Assembly (NCBI GenBank): GCA_964030475.1
Contig: CAXIPT010000003.1
Span: 1,170,369-1,234,368, forward strand
Origin: Tethya wilhelma
Taxonomy: Eukaryota; Porifera; Demospongiae; Tethyida; Tethyidae
Length of the DNA stretch: 64,000 nucleotides
Direction: 5' to 3'
Both the position numbers and the translations under genes were made by a program. Numbering within the stretch: the first letter of the stretch is position 1; each line of letters opens with the position of its first letter. Shown in pieces: positions 9,601-21,600 of the stretch. Below the pieces are notes generated by a model. It worked only from the letters and a program-made list of their open reading frames with translations. It ran no database searches and was not told where the DNA came from.

Positions 9601-12600
9601 ACGTACATTAACACATTTCCTACAGGATGGTCCCTGGCCTCTGTCAAACAGGCCCTCTCTCACTTGCGCTGGCAAAGGGATCGTCTTGACCACCTCCACA
9701 CCACGGTGATGCCCCCTGGAGGGGACCACCATGAGACCGCTCCCCACGTCAAGATCTGTACCATGATTGTCGACATCGTCAGTTTGGTGTTTTCGGTGAA
9801 ACAGGACCAAAGTGGTGATGACTATGTGTTGCCTGATTCATCGACCAAGTTAATGAATAGGGTTTGCCTCGTACGAGCTCTTATGGGACAACAAAGAAGA
9901 GCAATGGTAAGTTTTTTTTTAGTTTTTCATTGTCGATTCAAAGTACCTGCTTATCCATTTTACATGTGAATAAAAGGCTTTATAGATCTGTACACACTAG
10001 TAATTTACTCTTTTAATTTTCCATTTTTTCCCCTTACCCTTTTAGTATCGCTCAAATGCTCTTGAGAGGATCTTGGACTTCCTCTCTGAGTGTGAAGACA
10101 CTCTCTTGTCATCCTCAAGACTGATATTCTTGAGCTGTTGCCTCGACCACAACACACACTACTCAGTAAGTACTATCACACATGTACAACTTGGACTTTG
10201 TTATTGATAGATATTGCTTCATTTCAACACTTCCTACAAAGTCTTGCATGTTTGTATGCTCTGTTTTATTTGTGTAAATGGCATTGTTGAGTTGAACCCA
10301 CTTGTTAACATTTTACCCCTGCTAAACTCTTCTTTGAGCACGTGTTTTTGAAACAGTAAATTTTTTTTATACTGATGATCCTTACCAGATTACGTGGACC
10401 CGTTATGCTGTTATTATAGTGTTCCCTTCAATGTAGGACAATATTGTAGCTGCTCCCAGTGTTCTCCAGCACAAGGTGAAGTCTCTCAGTCACCGTCTCT
10501 TACAACAGATCATTAATAGAGTCTATACGCTGGACATCGCAAAGCTTTATGGTTAGTTTTTTTCCTTTTCTCCTCTGTAATAATTTATGTTCATGGCAAA
10601 CAGGGACTATAGCTAATGCGAAATGTGTAAGACTAAGCCAAGTCTTTTGAATCTTGTATTTAGCTTCATGAATTTGTTGATGTGAATGTTGAATAAGTTT
10701 TCCTCTTAGTTATTACTCTAGGTATTGCATACATTTTATCATCTTTCTTACACTAGATGCCTCTTCACTTGGTCTTCAGAGAGAGCTCCTCCTAGCTATC
10801 CAGTGGATCAACTTTGACCACCATCCCAGCGATCTTCAGCTCCTCTTCACTGGTGACCTCTACAACATCCTTACCTCTCTCTCGGGGGTCGTGACTTCTT
10901 GTGTTGCTGAGGATTTGCCCTCACCCTCATCCAGACTGGCCAGTAGGCTGAGACTATCTTGTGTGCTGGTTAGACAGCTCTTAGCTGTGAGAGTGGGGTA
11001 AGTAAGGCAGCATGTTTGTTGGCTTTTATTAGCACTGGTAGGTCATATTGGCTTGAAAGTGGTATCATTACAATCAGCATGAAGAGAGCTTTTAAAATAA
11101 TATCCATTTTGTATAGTTTTGTGTCTAAAGCCAAAATGGCCTATCCCCTGACTATAGTCCATGCTTTTTTCCAATTTTTGATCAAAATTGAGAATGTATC
11201 AAATTTGGTATCATTTGAAAGCTCTCTTCGTGCTGATTTCATTGGTACCAGTCCCAGCTATACTAATTTGTAAAGTGTTTGGTATAAATGAAAGTTTGTA
11301 TTATGCACATACAATTCACTTCATGCACTTCTTGGATTCTCCACACACAGGATGAATGCTGAAGTGTTGAAGACGTGGCCAGACATCCTCTCCATTGTCT
11401 CCAGTCATCTCTATGGCCAACTGGAAGGATTTGTTGCCATCAATGACGCCAGTATCGTCCAAAGATGGGAGGTATGATTATGTGCATGTGCAAGATTTGG
11501 TTTAATAGAAATTTAGCTCGCGAGGTAAACTTAAACTTTAAGGCTAGCTTGAGTCGACACACACACACACATGTAAGGCTCGAGAGTGTACTGTTGAAGA
11601 GAGGGAGAGTTTGCTGGGTGACTTCCTCAGATTTGTCAACACTCTCTCCGCCACTCATGACGTCATCCGGTCAGTCCTGGCCTCCGAGACGTGGTTCACT
11701 ACCCTGCTCAGGATTGTGGACATCGATACCTCAACCGGTACAGTCTATATATGTGCTGTAGTGTATGCTTTTTCTAATACCCTCTGCTGACTCCTATAAT
11801 GTGTACATTAATTTTTTAAATGAGGAAAAAATAATATTACTTTCATCATCTGTTTCAAATATAATGCTTAAAATGTGGGAAATTTCTGGTAAAAATCGTC
11901 AGTGTAATAAACTTAAGGTTATATGCAGTACATTATCTCATATGCTTTTATCATTGTATGTTATACAGGTATTCCTGTTGTTAGTTCTCTAAAGACCCGA
12001 CTCCTGGCTCTGCAAGTGCTGGGAGCCATCATGTCTGAGCTCTCAGAGACCACACCCAATGCACAGGCCAAGTGTGCCAAGGTAAAGGGGGGGGTGAGTA
12101 GTTTATATCGTATGCAAACATAATAAATGTACAGTAAGCTTATTAGCTACATGTATATGTAGAAAAGTTATGATTTAGCATAATAATGAATTCAGAGATA
12201 CTCATGCAGGTAAGCATATAAATTGCGTGGATGACATATAGTTCATTTTAATGTGATTGAAGTATTCAAAGTAAAAAAAAAAAACATTTGAGGAATAAAT
12301 GCAATTGCCTTGTATTACCGTATAGCTCCAAATTTTCGTGGTTCAAAAAGTTCGTGAAAAGTCTGTCTTTGCTGTTTTGAGCTAATTTTTGTGAATCACG
12401 ATCACTGAAATTTTATTGCCGATATACGGTTTTCTAAATTTACGTGGAGAAAATTTTCGTGATATACGGTCAAATCACGAAATTCACGAAAATATTGTAC
12501 CACGAAAATTTGGAGCTATACGGTATTTACTACCTTGTATTAATTTATTTTAATTTTTATATATGGAAATATACTGATCTGAACATTGATGATTTTTGAT

Positions 12601-15600
12601 TTCTGATAGGATGACAATTATATAACTCGACCGTGATGCATCTGTATAACCCTCTATGGACTTAAAATTAATTGTACATAGAATTTTGAGTTCTGCATGA
12701 CTTTTGCGTATATGCATTAATGCATACACATGCGATCACTTTTATGTATCATTTAAATTGAAGTTATTGAACACGTATAATAATATAATATTTATGATAA
12801 TTATGACAATTAGAACTAAAGTCCATCTGGTTTTGAGAATGCTGCCTTTTGTTTTGGAAGTGAAATAATGAGATTCATGCAATACTTTTCATATCGGACA
12901 AAATAGCTAACTTTTGACTGGTAAGCTAGCTGGTGTAGGAAGCTGGAAAAGCAACCAAAAGGTCTAGGAGAATGAACATTTTCTATAGATGGTATACTTA
13001 GAATTTTGAAATTGGTTGGATATTTAGAAAGTTATATTCAATTTTTTTCTACCGGCATTCTCAAACCAGATGGAAGTTGTTATGTATAATGTCAGCATTA
13101 TGTGCATTGATGGCCTGCCATACACCTGCAATCAGTGGACTAGCTGTCATGCAACCAGCCTTTCTTCCATGCAATGATTGATAATCCATTAATTGGATTT
13201 CAGGCAGATCTGAGTCAGTGAGTGGCGCAGTCAGTTTAGCTTTGATCTGTACCCCACCCTTACTTTTTGTTGGAAAACTATCATGATAATAATTGTTCCA
13301 TGGATACAAATTTTTAAGGTATACAATTGTATAGATATATAGCTCTATCCAGAACAATATCATGTTGAATACTACTGTATGACAACTAATGTGGTAATTG
13401 TTTCAGGCAAATTGATTACAGGCTCTTATGTAATATAATCACAGCAATACAAGTCGATGTATGATTGTTCCTGAACAGCGCATTCAACATAATTGCTTTG
13501 TACAACAATGCTACAAATTTTAAGCTTCCGTGCACTTATCAGTTGTAATTCTGCTGTAATGCTCAATTGAAATTAGCTCCCGAATGGTGTTAGTTCTCAT
13601 GCTGGGCTAAGTGTATGCTATTGTTTTTCAAATGGATTTCTGGCTTTTTTGTACAGCAAGGATACATGCATGGTTGTAATTTTAAGCTTCCATTCAATGT
13701 AAATTTGTATGAAAGCGTGTCTATACTATAGTTCGATACTGTTATTCATGCGCACGCAGTTGTATAATATTATATATACCGTAAATCGCAAAATTTTCGT
13801 GTCAACACCTAGTCTATGGAATCAATGTTAAAATGTTAATTTTATACCAACCAATTTACACGAATTGACATGTAGTCATTTCTAATTTCCACGCTACATA
13901 CAATTATAGTGGTCAAACAGCTTTGAGCAGTCTTTCTTGAACTCAAACCTACAAGATTTTGACTGGAGAACTAGCTTAGCCAACTGAGTAAAGTATAAAC
14001 TGACTGAGTTCTGGCCCTGTTCTACGCAGTACTACGTAGTTGCTCTCTAATGCAATCATATTTCCGTGCACCCAGATAGGTAACTTCCACTTGTAAGGAA
14101 CTTCCGAAGTTCAAGAAGTTGATCCTTGGCTCTAATTGCCAAGTATATCTTTGTATTTCTGGGTCTCTTATACATAAATTATATAGCCTGACAATCCTTC
14201 CATCCAGACTTGACAGTAATTTGACTACATCTGTCTGAATTAATTTTTGGTTCAATGAACATCAGATTCTGGCTCCCCTGAGCAGTTCCTTCTGCTGCTA
14301 TAGTGTGGATGAAAAAAAAAAAACACTGTGACAGCTGTGATCAGGGATAAGTAGCTTCACCCTACTCAATTATTGCATATTATTATGTTTCTAATTGCTT
14401 TGTGTTACAATGCTACATAGTGATAGCGATGTCAGACCTCTACAAATTCACCCGTTTTTCCGCAGAGTTTTTCTAAGTAATATGTAAATGTTCAAGTATC
14501 TGACGATAGTTATCCACGAGCGCTATCCAATGGTGCTTGTTACACGATCATACATAAAACTGTTGCAAAGCCACGCCCACCCAAAAATTTTCAATAGAAA
14601 CTTCCATACATACAATTATTGAGCTAGCGGTGATTCCGCGCAACCAATTTGCACGGTTTAGGTGTCAGCAGATAGCTCATTCATTGTCCCGTCCAACACA
14701 ATTTATTTCATGAGCGTACTTCAAGCACGAGTCGAGATATTTTTGATATACTAAACGTCTTCGGAGGTCTGATATCGCTAATAGTGATTGTATTTTTAAG
14801 CTTCCATGCACTTAGTACTGTATGTAAGATGTTCTGTAATGCTTCATTGTAAAGCTTCAATTATCATACGTACGGTAGTACGTATAGTAGAAATGGGCCG
14901 AATGTCCCATAGACACAATACAAAATGTTGGCCACCATAAAAATCTAGTCAAGCAAAACTAGACCTTCATGCAAAGTTGCTCAGAAGCTCTCACTGACAG
15001 ATTACCAACTGCATGCAAGTCTTAAAACTCACAAAAACTTTCCGCAGCACTCGTAGAGAGCGCTAGTGGGAAGCCACCATAGTGCCATTTTTGTTCATCT
15101 AACTTACTTACTTACTTACTTACGTACTGACTTCCTAACTGACTTACTTGAAAAGCATTTCCAGAGCGGAACCAGAATGTGTTGAGCCAACTTTGACAGC
15201 ACACTTTTCATGGGTACTACATTCCTTGATACTCGTTTTCATCATAAATAGGCCTAAACAAAAACTAGAAAGCTTTAAAACTTAGCGTATAAATTCATGT
15301 ACTACAATGCAGCCATCTTTGTGGGTAGAGTTCAAAGGTCATTCATTATCTTTGCACGTGGCATTATATACGCATACGCATTAGCTCCCTCTAGCAGTGC
15401 ATGTAGCTCCTACTCAAGCTTTTTGTAGGGACTTACCAGTCTCTGACAGTCTCCACACTGTAGTGTTGGAAAAAGTGAATGAACAAGTAGTAAAAATTTC
15501 AAAAAAATAAGTAGTGTAGGAATGGGCAGTGCGGTAAAAAGTATTGAAACAAGGCATGGTCTCAATTTCGGCACATGACTACTTCATTTTTATGTCCAAC

Positions 15601-18600
15601 TCTTGGCTGGTAATCCAGTTAAGTTATATACTTGTCTTTTATAGTTTACTCCATTATTTCAGTAGCCAAGTGATTAGCTATAATTATATTATAATGTACT
15701 GAGAAATTTGAACCAACTATGCAGTAATCTAGCTACGGTATTATTGTACAGATCATCGCAACACAATGCTGAAAATCCATAATTATAAGTGATCAAGAAT
15801 AAAAATGAAGTAGTCATGTGCCGAAATTGAGACCATGCCTTGTTTCAATACTTTTTACCGCACTGCCCATTCCTACACTACTTATTTTTTTGAAATTTTT
15901 ACTACTTGTATATATATATAATGGTGGTTTATAGTAGTAAACCTCAGTTAACATGGAACTGGTCTAATTGTCTGCCTTGAGTCAGAGGTCAGTACTTAGG
16001 TAAACCTCGTGGTCACTATAGGCATGGGCAATAGTCAAGTGCGTTCTCTCTACGTGTATTTTGCCAGTGAGTCTGTTTCTTGTCAATAGCCTGTCGATTT
16101 CTCACCCATCCCGCCCAAAACCCCCTTTACCTATAGTTTCTCTCCATATTGTGGGTGCCTAGGTGGGGTGTAAACTTGGGGGGTACCATTGCTGCATCAT
16201 GGCAGAAAAACATGACCGCTGATCAGGTGGGGCAAGCCCAGTGGAGTGCATCGTGGCACTGATAACATGGCATCTTGGCCAACTCTGACAATCCCTGGCA
16301 CCATGGCCACTGAGAATTATCCCTCCGGTACCCTGCCTAGCACCCGCCTTTCTTGGCCCAAAACAGCCTGTGCTACATTCCCTTCACGTAGTTGTTTGCG
16401 GCTCCATGAATTAAGGAGCATGTTAATATAGCTAGCTAAATTCAGCAAGATCAGGTTTAAGAACTTGTCCCGTGTGCTTTGCCTAGGTATGAGTAAGCTT
16501 GATTATTAATAATGTTACTGTGCAGGCATTACATCGATCAGCTGGCCAGTATAGTGCTCGCTTAGATATTATTGTGCACACGGTGCCTACTGAAAGTTAG
16601 TGGGGCTGACCGATATCATGACAATTAGGGTGTTATTATAATGTATTTGAGGCTCTAGTTAAGCTGTTACAATGTCAATTGAATTCTGAGAAAGAAAGAT
16701 ATCCTTGAAAAATTCTGGGACTCAGCTGGGAATCGAACCCAAGACCTCCTGATTGCTAGTCAGCTCTAGGTGCTCTTATATACCACCAAGCCACTAGCTG
16801 CATGAGTGCCTGTGGCATTGGAACATATTTAGTATTGTGATTTTTGCCAAATCAACCTCAAAAAACAAAGTTTAAGCTATCCAAAAATTTAACATGGTAC
16901 AGGTGACCAAAATATGGATTACTTATAAACATTGTAGTTTCACTTTTAACTGTAGATTCTCCTATGCTTTTTGTTAACTGACCATGACAGTATTTCTGTT
17001 GTAGTTTCTCTGCTAGGCCTCTCTTGTTGACAGTAGATACTCTCAAACACTCTAAAATGGACTCCCAACAGATTGGTGTCTTGGTATTCCCATCCAACCA
17101 GTATCCCAGCATCTCACTCAGTCGGCGATCAACAGATGGAAACATGTCTTCAATAGAACTGAGTTGAGGAAGTGGAATTTCCAATTGAACTCCAATTTCA
17201 TGCCACTTGTCTCTGGCTGGGGCCAGTTCTGTAACCAATGTTGCCAGATCCAAACCTGAAACATGCATGCAAGTTATTCTTTTAGTTGAGTGACTAAGAC
17301 CGAAATCAATGCACCATTCTCGTGAACAAACAAACAGTTCTGTGTTACCATGCAAGGGTCCAGGGTTTCTCTCCACATCTCCAGCTAGTAGGAGGAGCAT
17401 TGCCAGTAGCACTAGAGAGGACAGTTGGAGGAAGAATGAGACCACTACCATCATGAGACCAACAGTTGTCATAGTTTTCTTTTCTTGCTTCATACAGTTT
17501 CCATTCTTAACGCAATTTAAAATCACTGCAAATTATGTGAAATGTAAAGAACTGCAATGATGACTGTTGTGTAGAAAAACTTACATTCTGTGGACTTCAA
17601 GTCCTTCATTGACAGGGTAGCATACATGTTGCTAGTCTCTGGATCATAAATGACCTCACAGTCAGGTCCAAAGGTCAGCCAGAACAGGTCCATATGAGGT
17701 AGCTGCTGAGTCAGCATCCAGTGATGGTTGTCTTTGAGTCTTGAACTCCTGTGTTCTTGAACACTAAAGAACACCACTGTTATCACCATGGCAACATAGA
17801 GGAGGACAGTCAAAGAAGCAAATTGTAGTTGGCCCAAAGCACCATCATTTATGGTCAATTCTTGAGGAGACAAGATTACACAAGAATGGTTTTAAATCCC
17901 ATCATACGTACGGTAGTACGTATAGTAGGAATGGGCCGACTGTCCCATAGACACAATACAAAATGTTCATGCTCATACTACTCAAAGAGAAAGATAGCAA
18001 AGCCTTAAAACACATTTAGAGCCTCCCTTATATATAGACAATTTTCACAATGTATAAACACACAAATACACAGAAACTTCTTACAGCACTCTGGAGAAAG
18101 CACTGGCGAGAAGCCATAACAATGCAATTTTGTTTTCTTCCTAACTGACAAACTTGAACGCAATTTCCAGACAAACAGAAGGCATTAAGCCAATTTTGAC
18201 TGGATAGTGAGACTTCATTTCATCCAAAGTACGCCCTTTTGTACTCGTTTGGTGCCTAAAACTCAACAAATCAAATCTAAGCAGCTATTGAAACTCTGGT
18301 ATAAATGAAAGCACCAAGGTGCATAAGCCTCGGCACACTCACTGAACTAGCATGCAGAACTAAATATGTATGCATGACTTATGACCAGCACCATCCACTG
18401 CATGAGAGGTGTAGTCTGGTGTATCCAGACTATGAGAGGTGTCAGCCTAGCAAAATCAGTTCTAGCCTGCTGCAATTACTAAGGATGTACTGAGCTGTGG
18501 TCAGCCTAGTTATAATATTTAAATCTGTGTTTAGAATATACTTTTGACGCTTGTAGTACTTGCAAACTGAATGCTCAGCTGTAGCCAGCTACTGAGTATC

Positions 18601-21600
18601 TATGCCAGTCAGCCTGACAGGCATTGAGTACACAACTAACCTACTATGATGGGTACTTCTATACAAAATATTATCTCACTATATTCAATTTGCAATCAAT
18701 GAGTTACCTGTCCAAGCAGCTAGCTAAGCCAGCCAAACTCCAGTCCTTCTAGAAGTCCATGTCCATGATATGATTCAAGATCTACTGTTTCTAGATAACG
18801 CACACTACACGGGGTGGGATCAATAGGTGCGGTTTCGAAGCTAAGCGCTCAGAGAAGCACAAAAGCCTCAAATCTCAGAAACTACAGTGTTTTGCAAGAT
18901 TCTACACAACAAATTTCTAGATAATTTCGATTCATGAACGTAAGTACCTTCCGTTTGAACCATAGAGCGGCCATTCTTCAGATAATCTAGTAACAGACAG
19001 ACAGACACACACACACACAAAACGACTACCATAATCCTCTGCACGTGCCGAGGCTTAAATATGCTGTAAAAAGTGATGGAACAAGGCAAGTCTCTGATTT
19101 CGGCACATGACTACTTCATTAATTTTTTGTGGCTAAAGTTTACTCCATCTAATTTAGCCAAGTAATTGCTTGAATCATTGACCCAATAAGGCAATGAAGA
19201 NAAAACCATACATTAGAGTCCACCAGCTTCATGCCACCACATCCAGGTGCTGTGTTATTCTCAATTCTTACTGTACTATTAACACCAAATACTAATTCTG
19301 ATGATGCTGTTATGGAGACAGTCGAAGTATCTTTTGCTCCAGCAGTGATTGTGTTGTTTGAAATAAGCGTTACACTGTTATCATCAAGATATAATGCAGT
19401 TGTCTCAACTAACATTGCCATACCCGTGCTATTACTAATCTGTACATAGCCTTGAAATTTAACTTTGATTCTAGTATTACGTATGGTTATTAGTCCACGT
19501 AGTATACTGTTTCTTAACACAACCATCCTATTCTTTAAAATGTATAAGCTTTGTGTTAATTCATCATTGTGCAGCAGATTCAAGTTTGTCATGTATACTT
19601 GGTTACACTTTTGTACTATAACTTGAGATCCTTGTATTGAAATGTTTGCAATGGTTACCTCTTCCTCACCAAATTGAATTTTGAACAGTACACCTATTGA
19701 GTTTGTTCCAGTGTTAACAAAGGAAAGTCCTGATATGTTCATATATCGATTAGCGCATAAATGAAAGGTCACTCCTGGGTGCTCAATGACAGTATCTTTA
19801 GATCCAGATAGTTCAAGGTAGTACTTTCTATTTAATTCTGTATTAAAGCACTCTGTATCTACTCTATTGGTGGTACTTTCACTAACAAAATGTCTACCTG
19901 TTAAAAAATGTATTTCTAACCACTCACCACCATATGATTTGCGTTCACGAATGCTAATATTCAGTAAATCTTTAATTGTGTGGCACTCAACTGAATTTGA
20001 TGGGCAAAGTGTCTTGTTTGGAGCAATTGTAATGAATCTTTTGTTGCCAACATAGTTTTTTTCGATTTCATTCTTTTCTACTGATGCATTATAGCACACT
20101 ACAAATGTAGCACATATTGTCACGATCATATAAAGTAGCTGATTGCTCATGACAAACAACAAGACTTGAAGTAAGATAACTATCGCAATATTCTTCAACA
20201 TGCATGTAAGCTAACCTTGGGATCACTATAGATTATAAATTTATTGTAACTGGTAAGTATTCTTACAGATTAGCTTTGGGAAACTAGTGTTATTGAAAAG
20301 TTCAATTATGATTTAACCATACTTTTGAAAACAAAAGTCTTGGGAACTAATATAAGTGATTGTGCATGCAGTATACTCTCATGCAGAAGAGTAAACTGTA
20401 TAAAAAAAACTGTTGCATGATATTCTCTGATTATTCTATGTCAAATCACTCAACAAAATCAACACTCAGTATGCATACCTGTTGCTACCAGATTTGAACA
20501 TAGTTATGCAGCACAGACTGCATATACTTAGAGTTAATCACTGTTAAATGGTAACTTTTCTATGGATGCAATATTATTTTACTGAATCAGATAATCGTAT
20601 TTTATTATAGCTGTGTGAAACATTAAAACTTGTCACTTGCAGTGTTTGTATGAATTCATGTCATGCACCTTTCAATATAAAGTTCGAGGAAATAATTACA
20701 TCAGTTGCTATATGAATTGATTGTTGCGAGTATGATAATTGTATTATAAACTGCAATATGCTGAAACTGAAACTCAATCATTTTGAAACAGTAGGCAAAA
20801 GAGCATCCATTTTATTTTTCTATTTAGATTAGCGGAATACTCTCTATTTAGCATGCAGAAAGAGATTAATAACAGGAATAAAAACCAACAAATGAGACTA
20901 TAATATTATAATCCTTTGTTTATATGTTTTTGTAAGCCTGAAACATATTCAAGTCATGATGATGCTTAAGCAGTGTCACTGATAATTAGTTAGTTTTGTT
21001 TGACTTGTACCACATCTGCCAGTAGTGGTTCTTTGAGTTCAATTGAAGAGTGAGACACTGTATCAGTCAGTGTAGCCTGTTGACCCCTCAGTATGATGGT
21101 GAAAGTGGTTGGTGTCGATTGTCTCACACACGCCATCACTCTCTCCTTGATGCTGTGTTTGAGTCTAGCCCCTCTCCTAGTCTCAGTGATCCTCTCTGTA
21201 GCATGATAGATTACAATCAGAATGAAAGCTATGAATGCTATACTTGTGGATATGGTAGTAACCGCAGTTGAATTGGACTCAGTGTTAATCCTGTATATTG
21301 TGGAGGTTGAGAGTGCAATTGTGTTGAAGTAGAAAGACAATTCAAGGAGGTTGATCATCTTTGATCGATAGGGTCCCCCAATGAATTGGAAGTTCATTGA
21401 GAGACAAAGTACACTGATGGTTATAGCTAGCAGGTTGATGGAAGGATCACCACTGAAGTTGATGGTGAACACCAACAACAGTGCCACACGTACCAGCAAT
21501 AGCAGTCCAGTCCAGTAGCGATGTTTGGACTTGTAGGGACCTGTGTGGGCATCGAAAATGGGCTTGAATTTGTGCACCCAAAATAAGGCACGCTTGCAAG

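Larger units (their letters stand above)
6603..12081 (+). other. HERC1: HERC1 exons, N-terminal helical block (visible exons 1-13)
   Basis: Exons: 6603-6741, 7229-7507, 7724-7838, 8158-8363, about 8659-8800, 8978-9041, 9626-9906, 10046-10165, 10437-10551, 10757-10997, 11351-11471, 11578-11737, 11969-12081. Sequence alignable by eye with HERC1 includes [11 protein letters not shown] followed by [15 protein letters not shown], and [18 protein letters not shown]. The acidic start ([18 protein letters not shown]) is low complexity. The exon at 8659-8800 has no clear acceptor because it lies just after the gap at 8541 and the inverted copy. Introns 9042-9625 (SINE) and 10998-11350 (foldback MITE) hold repeats. 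Confidence 0.85.

Noticed and set aside
13061..14255. Two minus-strand open frames (13061-13363 and 14022-14255) as gene exons
   Set aside because: No recognised similarity, no clear splice borders, one overlaps a foldback end; likely chance frames in intron sequence.
16716..16800. Functional tRNA-Ala(AGC)
   Set aside because: A and B boxes and a plausible anticodon loop exist, but the acceptor stem does not pair.
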